A DNA stretch of 64,000 nucleotides from Lachnospiraceae bacterium RM5 (GCA_900110975.1 FOFK01000003.1:149895-213894), one strand, 5' to 3'. Counted from the first letter of the stretch, positions 17,498 through 27,488 are shown. A program made the numbers and translations. The notes: a model not told the origin generated them from the letters alone.

Positions 17498-17526
17498 ATT
17501 ATCAATGTTTTAGCGGTATATGTCAA
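17498..17526 (-). promoter_or_regulatory. Predicted promoter for sepF
   Basis: Minus strand TTGACA (17521-17526, touching the ylmE stop), 17-base spacer, GATAAT (17498-17503); TAATAT two bases further is an alternative -10. Confidence 0.55.
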
Positions 17527-18219
17527 CTATATATTGTAATTTCTCTCGCCAAATATTCCGGTTCCAACCCTTACATATGTTGAACCTTCTTCGATTGCAA
17601 TTGGATAATCATTTGTCATTCCCATTGATAACTCTGTCATTTCAACCTCAGGTATATTCATTGAATCAATTTCCAAAGCAAGTTCTTTTAACTTTCTAAA
17701 ATATACTCTGTTATTTTCAGGATTTTCATCATATGGTGCAATTGTCATAAGTCCTTTAATATGGACATTTTCAAGCTTTGAAATTTCTAAAACAAGATCT
17801 TTTACTTCATCAGTCATAAGACCAAATTTTGACTCTTCTTTTGCAACATTAACTTCAATAAGAATATTTACATTAACATTTTTCTTTTTAGCCTCAACAT
17901 CAATCTGATTTGCAAGCCTTAAAGAATCAACAGAATGAATAAGATATACCTTATCAACTATATATTTAACTTTATTTCTCTGTAAATGTCCAATAAGATG
18001 CCATCTGATATCATCAGGCATTTCAGGGATTTTTTCAGTAAGTTCCTGTACTTTATTTTCACCAAAATCTCTTATACCATAATCGTAAGCTTCTTTTAAT
18101 GCACTTACAGGCTTTGTCTTACTTACGGCAATAAGTTTGCATTTACAATCTTTAATATCATCTTTATTACTTTTTTCTTTAATTATATTTTCAACACTTA
18201 AAATATTTTCAGCAATCAT
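17527..18219 (-). CDS. ylmE: YggS/YlmE-family PLP homeostasis protein
   Basis: Member of the PLPBP (YggS, PROSC) family, 230 aa, a single-domain alanine-racemase-like barrel that binds pyridoxal phosphate and buffers cofactor pools. The PLP lysine is in LIAVSKTKPV. The region WHLIGHLQRNKVKYI and the C-terminal ELSMGMTNDYPIAIEEGSTYVRVGTGIFGER are diagnostic. Its place ahead of sepF is the conserved Gram-positive division-cluster order. It has no known catalytic activity. Confidence 0.94.
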   Translation of the reverse strand: MIAENILSVENIIKEKSNKDDIKDCKCKLIAVSKTKPVSALKEAYDYGIRDFGENKVQELTEKIPEMPDDIRWHLIGHLQRNKVKYIVDKVYLIHSVDSLRLANQIDVEAKKKNVNVNILIEVNVAKEESKFGLMTDEVKDLVLEISKLENVHIKGLMTIAPYDENPENNRVYFRKLKELALEIDSMNIPEVEMTELSMGMTNDYPIAIEEGSTYVRVGTGIFGERNYNI

Positions 18220-18258
18220 TATCTTTACCTTCTTTTCTAATGTATTTCATGAATAAAT

Positions 18259-19668
18259 TTATTTAAAAATAACCTGATTACTCTTAACAAGTGAGGCATT
18301 TAAAATAATCTGATCATAGATCTGCAAGCCATATTTTGTATTGCTCTCAACAATATAATAATCATTTTTTTCTGATAAAATATGAATATATCTAAATACT
18401 GTATATCCGGTATTTACATTATAAACGCCCTTAAGCTTTCCAACAGTTGCAATCTGATATCTTTCCTGTGAATCCGGTTTTACAAGAATATCACCCTTTT
18501 TAATATCATTATTTTCTGTATCTATATAACAATAATTTTCATCTGTCGCAACAATATCTGTAGAAACAAATTTAACTAATGTCTCTGAATCCTTTACAGT
18601 TTCAACCTGGAATCCTGAATCATCTGAATTTCCACCATATGTCATATAATCTTTTGGAATGGTATAGAATTCCTTTTCAATTACAGCTGTTTTTGGAACT
18701 TTTAATCCCTTGACTGTATCGCCTAAAATCTCAATATCAATGTATCTTTTATTTAAAAAGGTCGAAATATATCTTGATAATTTAATAACACCATACTTCG
18801 AACCATTATTTTCCTTAATTTCAAAATAAGCTGATGTTTTAATCTTTTCTGAAGGGAAATATACATCTACAGCTGTATAATCTTTATATTCATTATATTG
18901 TGAATCCGTAAGCTCAAATGCAATTTTCCATTCTTCACTATTAATGATTTTTAAAACAGGTTTTCCTGACTCTATACTGTCACCATTAATAATAGTATTC
19001 TTTTTATATTTTGTTTCATCAAAAAGATCCTTTGTTAATGCATCAGCATTAATACTTTCATAACCATCAGTATAATACTGCACATAACCTGCAAGGGTTG
19101 ATCTGTTTATACTGACAGCATTTCCACCATCAAGTGAAAGTGACTGATTTATGGTATCAAGTGCACTTATATTTATATTCTCAATTAAATCCGATTCTAT
19201 AATATATTTAAAATCATATACTTCTGAAAAATTTTTATTATCAAAATTTGTAACAAAATCATTTATATCTTCTTTCATTTCAGAAATATTCTTTGAATCT
19301 AATGCCTGATTATTTTTTATTGCATCATTAAGAAGTTTTGATAAAGTTCCACTTTCATCAATTGTATAAATTATATCATTAACTTTTACTCTGCTACCTT
19401 CCTTGGAATAAAAATTAATATACCCTGATGTATCAGCATTTATAACATTTTCGCTTCTTATGGCAACACCTGTTGTAATAATATTTTTTGTTATTTCACT
19501 CTTACCATTTGTAATTTCATATATGGAAACTTTCTGTCTGGTAACATATATAATTCCATTAATTGAAATATAAAGTAAAATACATAAAAATATTATTACA
19601 CCTATATTTAAATGCAGACTCCATTTGGAACTTTTTATATTTTGTACTCTTTTATATCTTTTACTCAT
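18259..19668 (-). CDS. HlyD-like membrane-anchored adaptor protein
   Basis: 469-aa protein with one N-terminal membrane segment (about residues 18-42), then an extracytoplasmic region with a biotinyl-lipoyl-like/barrel-sandwich motif (SGYINFYSKEGSRVKVNDIIYTI reads as a HlyD-type hairpin around 85-110) and beta-rich C-terminal domains. This fits the HlyD/membrane-fusion fold, but no transporter genes are adjacent. Instead it sits upstream of ylmE-sepF and downstream of mgsA-rodA, so an envelope or division role is an inference. Start chosen at ATG 19668. Exact function unknown. Confidence 0.7.
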   Translation of the reverse strand: MSKRYKRVQNIKSSKWSLHLNIGVIIFLCILLYISINGIIYVTRQKVSIYEITNGKSEITKNIITTGVAIRSENVINADTSGYINFYSKEGSRVKVNDIIYTIDESGTLSKLLNDAIKNNQALDSKNISEMKEDINDFVTNFDNKNFSEVYDFKYIIESDLIENINISALDTINQSLSLDGGNAVSINRSTLAGYVQYYTDGYESINADALTKDLFDETKYKKNTIINGDSIESGKPVLKIINSEEWKIAFELTDSQYNEYKDYTAVDVYFPSEKIKTSAYFEIKENNGSKYGVIKLSRYISTFLNKRYIDIEILGDTVKGLKVPKTAVIEKEFYTIPKDYMTYGGNSDDSGFQVETVKDSETLVKFVSTDIVATDENYCYIDTENNDIKKGDILVKPDSQERYQIATVGKLKGVYNVNTGYTVFRYIHILSEKNDYYIVESNTKYGLQIYDQIILNASLVKSNQVIFK

Positions 19669-19689
19669 GTTAAATGCGCCTCCGGCATT

Positions 19690-20085
19690 CTATTTGTACG
19701 CGTCTCTCCAGTCTAAATCACCTCTGTCCAAAGCTAAAATTGCAAGTTCTGCAGTTGCAAGATTTGTAGCTAATGGAATATTATGCATATCACATAATCT
19801 GAAAATATTATTAACATCCGGCTCATGTTTCTGAGGTTCCTGTGGATCTCTTAAAAATATAAGAAGATCTATCTGATTCTGCTCAATCTGTGAACACATC
19901 TGTTGTACTCCGCCTAAATGTCCTGCAAGAAATTTATGTACATTAATATTTGCAACTTCTTCAATTAACCTCCCTGTTGTAGATGTTGCATAAACCTCAT
20001 GCTTGCAAAGAATTCCCCTGTAAGCAATACATAAATTCTGCATAAGTTTCTTTTTTGAATTATGCGCAATTAATCCTACATTCAT
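19690..20085 (-). CDS. mgsA: Methylglyoxal synthase
   Basis: Converts dihydroxyacetone phosphate to methylglyoxal and phosphate, a glycolytic bypass; 131 aa, standard length. The start MNVGLIAHNSKK, the phosphate-binding STTG, the GHLGGVQQ loop, the catalytic Asp in LIFLRDP and DVNNIFRLCDMHNIPLATN are all present. AGGAGG-like ATTTTTGGAGG precedes the ATG. It follows rodA closely in the minDE-rodA-mgsA order seen in Clostridia; there is no known functional link to cell shape. Confidence 0.96.
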   Translation of the reverse strand: MNVGLIAHNSKKKLMQNLCIAYRGILCKHEVYATSTTGRLIEEVANINVHKFLAGHLGGVQQMCSQIEQNQIDLLIFLRDPQEPQKHEPDVNNIFRLCDMHNIPLATNLATAELAILALDRGDLDWRDAYK

Positions 20086-20111
20086 TATAAACCTCCAAAA
20101 ATAAATATTTT

Positions 20112-21260
20112 TTAATAAGCATCTCTTCTTTGTAAACTAATATTTAATACAATCCCAACACATGAAAACATGCTTAAAAGCGAGCTTAGACCGTAACTTA
20201 CGAAAGGAAGAGGAAGTCCCGTATTTGGCATAATCTTTGTAACAACTGCAATGTTAACAAAAGACTGCATTGCAACAAGAAAACCAAAACCGACTGCAAT
20301 TAACTTTCCTGATAAATCCGGAGCATTCGCCGCCACATAAAAACACTCAATAACAATTAACAGTAATAAAATTATTACTGACATGGTTCCTATAAAACCA
20401 AGTTCTTCTCCAACTATTGTAAAAATAAAATCAGTCTGTGGTTCAAGAATATAATTAGCATTTTTAACACTGGTTGAGGTATCATTATTTAAACCTTTTC
20501 CCCATAATCCACCTGAACCAATGGCCATTATTGAATTATCCTGCTGTAAATTATCATCATTATATTCAGGATCATCTGAATGTGTAAAAGCAGTCAGACG
20601 TTTTAACTGATATGGTTTAAGCAGTTTCTGGTTTGGCTGCATTATAAGATAAAGAAATACAACCAAAAACACTGCAAATACACCTAAAAACAGGGCAATT
20701 CTTTTATAATTAAGTCCTGCAATAAAATACATTGATGCAAACATGCATCCTATTACAATACTTGTAGATAAATCAGGCTGTGATAATACCAGAAGCAATG
20801 GAACAAAAAATAAAGCACATATATATAAAATTATTTTCCATTCACTTAAGATATCCTGATATTTTTCTAAAAATGCTGCAAAAAACAAAATCAAAAATAA
20901 TTTTGTAAACTCTGAAGGCTGAATCTGAATAGGTCCTAAATCGATCCAACGCTGGGCTCCTAAATGATTTGAACCAATTATCTTTACAAGTAATAATAAT
21001 GTAAGATTGATAAAATAAAATATCCAATAGAATCTTAAAATAAATTTATAATTAAACAATGCAGCTGTAATAAGTAAGATCATTCCCATTATAAATCCAA
21101 TAATCTGTTTTTTTTCATACAGATTTGAATCTGTAGCTGATGAAATTACAAGTATTCCAAGCACAGTAAGCATACATACCCATAAAAGCAGTCTTATGTT
21201 AAAATGCTTATAATTATAGCTTTTTAAATTGTTTATTATAATACTAAAAAGATCCGTCAT
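20112..21260 (-). CDS. rodA: Rod-shape SEDS protein RodA/FtsW
   Basis: SEDS-family peptidoglycan glycosyltransferase, 382 aa with about ten membrane segments. Family motifs include PQTDFIFTIVGEELGFIG with the acidic residues of the active cavity, and the C-terminal GLPLPFVSYGLSSLLSM. RodA rather than FtsW is preferred because its cognate PBP2 and mreBCD lie just upstream. It works with PBP2 on sidewall synthesis. The start is three bases after the minE stop, so translation is probably coupled. Confidence 0.93.
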   Translation of the reverse strand: MTDLFSIIINNLKSYNYKHFNIRLLLWVCMLTVLGILVISSATDSNLYEKKQIIGFIMGMILLITAALFNYKFILRFYWIFYFINLTLLLLVKIIGSNHLGAQRWIDLGPIQIQPSEFTKLFLILFFAAFLEKYQDILSEWKIILYICALFFVPLLLVLSQPDLSTSIVIGCMFASMYFIAGLNYKRIALFLGVFAVFLVVFLYLIMQPNQKLLKPYQLKRLTAFTHSDDPEYNDDNLQQDNSIMAIGSGGLWGKGLNNDTSTSVKNANYILEPQTDFIFTIVGEELGFIGTMSVIILLLLIVIECFYVAANAPDLSGKLIAVGFGFLVAMQSFVNIAVVTKIMPNTGLPLPFVSYGLSSLLSMFSCVGIVLNISLQRRDAY

Positions 21261-21262
21261 GT

Positions 21263-21664
21263 TTATTTGCCTTTATTTCCCTTAGATTTACTATCTTTTG
21301 ATTCTTTTTCTTTAGAATTTTTATCATCTGATTTTTCTTTTGAAGCTTTATCATCAGCTTTCTTCTCTTCAGATTTCTTCTCTTCAGTTTTAGCATCATT
21401 ATGCTTAACTTCTTTAATTGGAATATTAGCAATAAGTGCAGGTACTACACCATTCTTTCCTTCAGACTCTGTCTGTGTAAGATTGATTTCAAGACCTTCA
21501 CAATCAATATCCATATATTTCTGAATAACTTTAATAATATCATTTTTAATCTGTTCCATAATTTCAGGTGAACAATTTGCTCTGTCTGTTACTAATAATA
21601 ATTTTAATCTGTCTTTAGCAACATCACCAGAAGATTTCTTTTTAAATAATTCTAAAATTCCCAT
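21263..21664 (-). CDS. minE: Division topological factor MinE with charged tail
   Basis: MinE, 133 aa, which stimulates MinD ATPase and positions the division site. The N-terminal MGILELFKKK membrane helix, the RLKLLLVTDRA beta segment and the C-terminal topological domain (VPALIANIPI) cover residues 1-88, the full family length. Residues 89-133 are an extra low-complexity tail of Lys, Glu, Asp and Ser. minD and minC are immediately upstream, so a complete minCDE operon is present, in contrast to Bacillus, which lacks MinE. Confidence 0.93.
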   Translation of the reverse strand: MGILELFKKKSSGDVAKDRLKLLLVTDRANCSPEIMEQIKNDIIKVIQKYMDIDCEGLEINLTQTESEGKNGVVPALIANIPIKEVKHNDAKTEEKKSEEKKADDKASKEKSDDKNSKEKESKDSKSKGNKGK

Positions 21665-21691
21665 AATAAATACCCTTTACCTTTCTATTTG

Positions 21692-22477
21692 TTATTTTTT
21701 CTTGCTGAAAATACGTCCAAATATAGATTTCTTTTTATTTAAATCAAGTAAAGGTACTTCTTCACCCATAATTCTCTTACAGATATTCATATATGCCTGA
21801 CCTGAAATTGATTCTCCACCAACTAATGGATCACCTTTATTTGTTGAAATAACAATATCTTCATCATCAGGAATAGCTCCGATTAAATCAATTGCAAGAA
21901 TTTCAACAACATCATCAACAGATAACATATCACCTCTGTTAACCATATCCATTCTGATTCTGTTTACAATTAAATCTGCTCTTTTTTTATCATTAGCTTC
22001 AAGAAGACCAATAATTCTGTCAGCATCTCTTACTGCAGAAATTTCTGGCATAGTAACAACAAGCGCTCTGTCAGCTCCTGCAATTGCATTTTTAAATCCC
22101 TGTTCAATACCAGCCGGACAGTCTAAAATAATATAATCAAAAGATTCTCTTAATTCATCTGTTAATTTTTTCATTTCTTCTGGAGAAACACTGTCTTTAT
22201 CTCCTGCCTGAGCGCATGGTAATAAAAACAAATTAGGATATTTTTTATGTTTGATAAGAGCCTGTTCTGTTCTGCAATTTCCCTTAACAACGTCAACAAG
22301 ATTATAAACAATTCTATTTTCTAATCCCATTACAACGTCAAGGTTTCTAAGCCCTATATCAGTATCAATCAATGCTACTTTCTTTCCGAGCATTGCAAGA
22401 CCCGTTCCTATATTTGCTGTTGTTGTTGTTTTTCCTACTCCGCCTTTACCAGATGTAACAACTATTACTTCACTCAT
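21692..22477 (-). CDS. minD: Septum-site-determining ATPase MinD
   Basis: Membrane-cycling ParA-type ATPase, 261 aa. The deviant Walker A KGGVGKTTTT (residues 11-20) has the signature lysine, followed by DTDIGLRNLDVVMG and DCPAGIE. The C-terminal membrane-targeting helix is seen in the basic-hydrophobic end FGRIFSKKK. minC is 26 bases upstream and minE 27 bases downstream. Confidence 0.97.
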   Translation of the reverse strand: MSEVIVVTSGKGGVGKTTTTANIGTGLAMLGKKVALIDTDIGLRNLDVVMGLENRIVYNLVDVVKGNCRTEQALIKHKKYPNLFLLPCAQAGDKDSVSPEEMKKLTDELRESFDYIILDCPAGIEQGFKNAIAGADRALVVTMPEISAVRDADRIIGLLEANDKKRADLIVNRIRMDMVNRGDMLSVDDVVEILAIDLIGAIPDDEDIVISTNKGDPLVGGESISGQAYMNICKRIMGEEVPLLDLNKKKSIFGRIFSKKK

Positions 22478-22503
22478 TTTTATAATTCCTCCATAAATAA
22501 AAT

Positions 22504-23256
22504 TTATTTATTATTATTAAATATGTTATCTAAAGCAGCCTTATCAAGGGGCTCAACAAAAATATTATCATCTGCCGCATAGGCAATTTTAATATCCGTG
22601 TTTTTCTTTTTCTCTCTGATATGCATTGCACTTTGGAATGTATCATCATTAGCAGTTGCAATAATATCTGCAATCCTGATTTGTATAGGATCCATTTCCA
22701 TGGCAATTACAAAAGCATTTGTATCACCATCAATTCCTGCAATGGCGCTTCCCCTAAGGGAACCAAGAATAAGAATATTTCCTTTAGAAATAACACTTGC
22801 CCCCGGATTTACATCCCCAATAATAACAACGCTTTCATTATTTACAACTTCCTGACCTGATCTTAATGTTCCGGCATAAAAGTTTATGCCATCAGATTTA
22901 GAATCGTTGTTATCAGCTTCATTTATATTTTCTTTTTCATTTTTCTTTTCTTCATTATCTTCCTCATCTACAGAGTCTTCTACGATCTTTTTGTATAGCT
23001 CTTCTTTTTCTTTATCAACAACACATACAATTTTAAGATCTGTATTTTCTTCGATGATATCTAAAATTTCTTTTATCTCATCATCAGATAAGTCTCTTCC
23101 TTCAAAAGAAATTGCGAATGAAGATTTTCCTAAAAAATCTTTGGATTCCTTGAACTTATAAGTAATATCCTCTTTAAGTTCATTAAAATCCTTAATTTTA
23201 TCCAACACTACTATAATACCATATTTATTACCTTTTATCACTACAGAATTTCTCAT
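22504..23256 (-). CDS. minC: Septum-site-determining protein MinC
   Basis: FtsZ polymerisation inhibitor, 250 aa. The N-terminal domain (about residues 1-95) is followed by an acidic Asn/Glu/Asp/Lys linker (about 110-140) and the right-handed beta-helix C-domain (about 145-225) with repeated GDVNPGASVISKGNILILG and GSLRGSAIAG. The sequence RIADIIATA is the MinD-interaction edge. Placed after PBP2 and before minD, as in other Clostridia. Confidence 0.93.
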   Translation of the reverse strand: MRNSVVIKGNKYGIIVVLDKIKDFNELKEDITYKFKESKDFLGKSSFAISFEGRDLSDDEIKEILDIIEENTDLKIVCVVDKEKEELYKKIVEDSVDEEDNEEKKNEKENINEADNNDSKSDGINFYAGTLRSGQEVVNNESVVIIGDVNPGASVISKGNILILGSLRGSAIAGIDGDTNAFVIAMEMDPIQIRIADIIATANDDTFQSAMHIREKKKNTDIKIAYAADDNIFVEPLDKAALDNIFNNNK

Positions 23257-23276
23257 TTATTTTATTCCTCCGTAAA

Positions 23277-26117
23277 TTAATCACTTGTTATTCCAGATGT
23301 AGGAATAGATGCAGTTCCTCCAAAAAGCTCAGAATCTGTAAGCAGTCCTTTATAATATTTTATGGTTTCTCTTACTACTTCTGCTGTATATCCGGATGAT
23401 TCACCATTTGGTATAACCACACATAATGATATTTCTGGATTTTCATACGGTGCATAGGCAACAAATAAAGAATGGTTAGACCTGAGTAAGTTTTCCTGTG
23501 CCGTACCTGATTTTCCTGCAACTGAAATAGGAAAATCTGCAAAGGTCTTTTTAGCCGTACCACTTGTACAAACAAGTCTCATTCCTGAATGTATTGCATT
23601 CCATGTACTATCTGAATAATCTGTTGTATTTACAGGTACCTGTTCATAATTTCTAATTACGTTTCCTGACGAATCAACTACTTTATTTAAAAGTGAAAGT
23701 CTGTAATTTGTACCACCATTTGCAATGGTATTTGCATATCTTGCAATCTGTACAGGTGTATATGAATGTGAACCCTGACCAATAGCTGAACGGACCGAAT
23801 TATCAGTTGAATAAATTGGTTCATTTTCTTCTATTTCAACACCTGATTTATCTGTAAGTCCAAGTTCATCTGTATATAATTTAACCTTTGAAAGTCCAAG
23901 GTCATTATCAAAATTGCCTCTCTCATCAATACTAAGTTCATAACCCATTTCATAGAAATAGTAGTTACAAGACTCTCCAAGAGCCTGGGAAACATTTATA
24001 GAACCATGGTTACTTGGATATTTCCAACATTTTGGTGAAGGAGTAATTTTATCAAAAATACCAAGATCGTTTATAGTTCTTGATGGTGATGTAATTCCAA
24101 GTTCAAGTGCTGTAATACCAACTGCCATCTTAAATGTTGAACCTGGAGCTGTTCTTGTCTGTGTTGCCCTGTTATACAAAGGAAGGGACAAATCATTATT
24201 AAGCTTCTTCCAGTATTCATAATCAACACTTCCTGATAACTTATTATTGTCATAAGACGGATAAGTTACAAGTGCCAGTACATTGCCTGAATTTGGATCT
24301 GTTACAACAACAGAACCTGAACATGGATCCAGAGCAACCTGTGAAGGTGTGATTTTAAGAGTTCTGATCTGCTCTCTCATAAAATCATATGCAGAAACAC
24401 TTCCATTTAATAAAGAATTATATCCTGCTTCATCATATTCAAGAACATTCTGATCATATAATAACCTGCATATTTCTCCACCTGATATGGTTCCATTATA
24501 TATAAGATAATAATAAATTTTCTTACTGAATCCGTCATTTTCAGGAAGCTCATCAAAAATATGTTTAACAACGGCATTATATATTTCATCAGTATCAGAA
24601 TACTTATAATCCTCATCATCAACAAAAAGATTTGCTGTATTTATCCAGTTTTTTGAAATTGCATATAAAATAAATTCTCTTAATGAAATCGTATTATTCT
24701 GCATTGCTACATAAGTTGCATCATCATTAGGAATTGCTTCAAGATTTATTATTTCTTCTGTTTTTGAAAGTAAATTATAAATATATTCAAGATATGCAGC
24801 CTGTTCTTCAGATAGTTCATTTAAAGGACTTGGACTTTCTGAATTTAAATATCCATTAAGCCAATCGATAACTTCTGTCTGTCTTGTGCTAAATTTTGAA
24901 TATATATTTTTTTCATTTTCAGATGCAGTATCTAAATTAAATTTATTAAGATCTACAACATTATTGTTTATCATCTGGAAATAAACATCTTTAATGGCAA
25001 TAGGAATTGTTTTTGATGTATCTGTAACTGTTACTTCCTGATTTACAATCTTTGAATAAAGGATACCTGCAAGTTTCTGCTCTAATATCGTATATGCAGC
25101 TTTTTGAAGATTTGAATCAATGGTAAGATATACATCATTACCTGCACTTGATTTTTCCTGGTTAACTATATCAAGGATACGGCCTGTATTATCAACAAAC
25201 ATGGTATTCTTACCCTTTTTACCCTGAAGATAGCTTTCCATTTCCTTTTCAATTCCAAGCTTTCCGACAATATCAGAACTTATATAATCACTTCCTGATG
25301 AATTATATTCAGAAAGTTCAGAATCAGAAATCTTTCCTGTATATCCTATAATTGGAGCAAAATAAATAGAATCATTATAAACTCTTATGGTATCTTCTTT
25401 TACAGATACACCTTTAAGCTCAGATTCAGCTTCATAAATGGCTGCTACAGTTTCTTCCGAAACATTTTTTGCAACTGTTGTTGAAATATATTTCTGGAAT
25501 GAATTAAGGGAAAGATTATATCTTATTGCAGCAATATCGCATTTTTCAGCATTTGTATATTTCTTATCGATATCGAATCTGTCTATGAAATATTCCATAA
25601 CATTATCTGCAGAATCATTTGATAATATTTCATCTTCGCTATCAAGTTCTTCTATGGATTTCTTACCATAAACATCTCTCAAAAAAGAAAGTCTTTCTCT
25701 TTCAGATTCAACATTATAAACATAATCACCATTTGCATTAACTAAAATTTTAAATTCAGTATCAAGAGTATCTCCATTTTCTATAATTATAGTTCTGGTT
25801 TTATTTATAATTTCATTTAAAATGGCATTTTTTTCATCTGATGACTCAACATTATCTTCAATATCAATGGAATATGCAAGTTTATTATATGCAAGTACAT
25901 TTCCATTTCTATCATAAATAAGTCCTCTTGTACCTGATGTTAACACTTCTTTTTTTGCTTTCTGGATATAGTTTTCAAGATAATACTGCTCATTTACTAT
26001 CTGAAGATTAAATACCCTTACAGAAAGAGCTGTAAACATCACTGTTACGATGATAGACAAAATAAATATCCTTGATTTTAATATATTTAATATATAATTA
26101 AGTATTTCTCTAATCAA
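23277..26117 (-). CDS. mrdA: Penicillin-binding protein 2, enlarged
   Basis: Class B transpeptidase for rod elongation. One N-terminal membrane helix is followed by the pedestal (RGLIYDRNGNVLAYN) and the transpeptidase domain with SxxK in PGSTFKMA, SxN in ESCNYYF and KSG in AGKSGTAQ. At about 946 aa it is far longer than the common 600-700, with an extra 200-residue region between pedestal and catalytic domain (roughly residues 350-580). The frame opens at TTG 26150 without a ribosome binding site; AAGGAAG points to TTG 26117, overlapping the mreD stop by eight bases. That start is likely but not certain. Confidence 0.93.
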   Translation of the reverse strand: MIREILNYILNILKSRIFILSIIVTVMFTALSVRVFNLQIVNEQYYLENYIQKAKKEVLTSGTRGLIYDRNGNVLAYNKLAYSIDIEDNVESSDEKNAILNEIINKTRTIIIENGDTLDTEFKILVNANGDYVYNVESERERLSFLRDVYGKKSIEELDSEDEILSNDSADNVMEYFIDRFDIDKKYTNAEKCDIAAIRYNLSLNSFQKYISTTVAKNVSEETVAAIYEAESELKGVSVKEDTIRVYNDSIYFAPIIGYTGKISDSELSEYNSSGSDYISSDIVGKLGIEKEMESYLQGKKGKNTMFVDNTGRILDIVNQEKSSAGNDVYLTIDSNLQKAAYTILEQKLAGILYSKIVNQEVTVTDTSKTIPIAIKDVYFQMINNNVVDLNKFNLDTASENEKNIYSKFSTRQTEVIDWLNGYLNSESPSPLNELSEEQAAYLEYIYNLLSKTEEIINLEAIPNDDATYVAMQNNTISLREFILYAISKNWINTANLFVDDEDYKYSDTDEIYNAVVKHIFDELPENDGFSKKIYYYLIYNGTISGGEICRLLYDQNVLEYDEAGYNSLLNGSVSAYDFMREQIRTLKITPSQVALDPCSGSVVVTDPNSGNVLALVTYPSYDNNKLSGSVDYEYWKKLNNDLSLPLYNRATQTRTAPGSTFKMAVGITALELGITSPSRTINDLGIFDKITPSPKCWKYPSNHGSINVSQALGESCNYYFYEMGYELSIDERGNFDNDLGLSKVKLYTDELGLTDKSGVEIEENEPIYSTDNSVRSAIGQGSHSYTPVQIARYANTIANGGTNYRLSLLNKVVDSSGNVIRNYEQVPVNTTDYSDSTWNAIHSGMRLVCTSGTAKKTFADFPISVAGKSGTAQENLLRSNHSLFVAYAPYENPEISLCVVIPNGESSGYTAEVVRETIKYYKGLLTDSELFGGTASIPTSGITSD

Positions 26118-26628
26118 AACTTGGTGCACTTCCTTTTTCGTACTTTTCAATAGTTGAATTAATCTTTAAGAATAATTTATAAAAAACAAATGTAATAATA
26201 ACTGTATATACCATTTCCGGAATAATTATATGTATAAGATAATATCCAAAGCTAAGCCTTGCTCTTAATAAAAACTGAAAAACATAAAAGACAAAATTAT
26301 ATATAAAATCACTTATACATACAAGTCCCATTGGAAGTGTAACTTCATCATCATAGTACATCTTATTAAATGCACCATTCAAAAAACCAATATACATAAG
26401 TAAAAGAGCATTGAATCCAATTACTCTTCCATAACAAATATCTATTAAAAGACCGGAAAAAAATCCCACATATACTCCTTCTTTTTTGCCACGAATAAAT
26501 CCTACAAAAAATGTAAGCATAAGCAAAAGATTAGGAGCAATATTTCCTAAAGCTAAGAATTTAAATAAAGTTGTCTGTAATACAAAACAAATAAAAATTC
26601 CTAAGGCGATTATTATTTTTCGAAGCAT
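26110..26628 (-). CDS. mreD: Rod shape-determining protein MreD
   Basis: Small integral membrane protein of the elongasome, about 172 aa with five to six hydrophobic segments. The start LRKIIIALGIFICFVLQTT and the central GFIRGKKEGVYVGFFSGLL region match the family. An ATG at 26643 overlaps the mreC stop as ATGA, but AGGTGG sits before the ATG at 26628, which gives the typical N-terminus. mreC is upstream and PBP2 downstream with slight overlap, so the operon is tightly coupled. Confidence 0.9.
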   Translation of the reverse strand: MLRKIIIALGIFICFVLQTTLFKFLALGNIAPNLLLMLTFFVGFIRGKKEGVYVGFFSGLLIDICYGRVIGFNALLLMYIGFLNGAFNKMYYDDEVTLPMGLVCISDFIYNFVFYVFQFLLRARLSFGYYLIHIIIPEMVYTVIITFVFYKLFLKINSTIEKYEKGSAPSFD

Positions 26629-26639
26629 GTTACCACCTA

Positions 26640-27488
26640 TCATTCCTCACCTGTGTTTTTTTGTTCCTTAATAATCAAAACAATATCTAAATGTGCAAAA
26701 TCCACAACAGGTGTAAGTAATGCAGATTTTGTAAGATTGTTTGAATCATTGGTTATATCTTTAACATATCCAATAAGAATACCTGGTAAAAATCTGCTTG
26801 AGATATTTGAAGTAACAATCATATCTCCTTCATTAATCTGTGCATCCTTATTTATGTTAAATACCTGGATTACTCCATCATTCATAAGTTTTAATGAACC
26901 TTTTACAATACATTTATCAGAAGTCTGTGCAAACTGGGCACTGACATTACTTTCATCATCAATGATTGAACGGACTAAAGAATAGTTTTTCTGTACTTCA
27001 TAAACTATACCAACAAGACCACCATCACCTATGACATTCATATTTTCTTCAATACCATCATCACTTCCTTTATCGATGGTAAATGTTGAATACCAGTTTG
27101 ATGTATCTTTACTTATAATTCTTGCACCCACAGTTTCATAATCCATATACTCATTGTCAAGCTTATATAATTTTCTTAACTGTTCAAGCTCGTTCTGATC
27201 CTGAACTGATAAAGCATTATCATTTTGCATATCAGCTATCTGTTTTTTTAAGCTTTCATTTTCTTCTTTAATACTTTTGAATTTTTCATAATCCTCTTTT
27301 TTATTAATCATGTAAAATCCTAATTTATTCATACCTTTTGTTGCAGGTGAAACTACAAAAGACACTGCATTTTTTACAGGAGATGCAAATCCATTAAATG
27401 CAAATGAGCAGATAATCATAACAAGACAAATTCCTGTAAGTGTAAAAATAATATATTTTATAGGGATTTCATTATTTACCTTTTTCAA
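26640..27488 (-). CDS. mreC: Rod shape-determining protein MreC
   Basis: Elongasome scaffold, 282 aa. An N-terminal membrane helix (about residues 10-32) is followed by a coiled coil (about 60-105) and the double beta-barrel domain with TIDKGSDDGIEENM, GGLVGIV and the C-terminal LLTPVVDFAHLDIVLII. It binds PBP2 and activates RodA-PBP2. It lies between the MreB-like gene and mreD in the conserved order. Confidence 0.94.
   Translation of the reverse strand: MKKVNNEIPIKYIIFTLTGICLVMIICSFAFNGFASPVKNAVSFVVSPATKGMNKLGFYMINKKEDYEKFKSIKEENESLKKQIADMQNDNALSVQDQNELEQLRKLYKLDNEYMDYETVGARIISKDTSNWYSTFTIDKGSDDGIEENMNVIGDGGLVGIVYEVQKNYSLVRSIIDDESNVSAQFAQTSDKCIVKGSLKLMNDGVIQVFNINKDAQINEGDMIVTSNISSRFLPGILIGYVKDITNDSNNLTKSALLTPVVDFAHLDIVLIIKEQKNTGEE

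Noticed and set aside
21244-21432. Lys-rich minus-strand frame within minE
   Set aside because: A shifted reading of the low-complexity minE tail without its own start signals.
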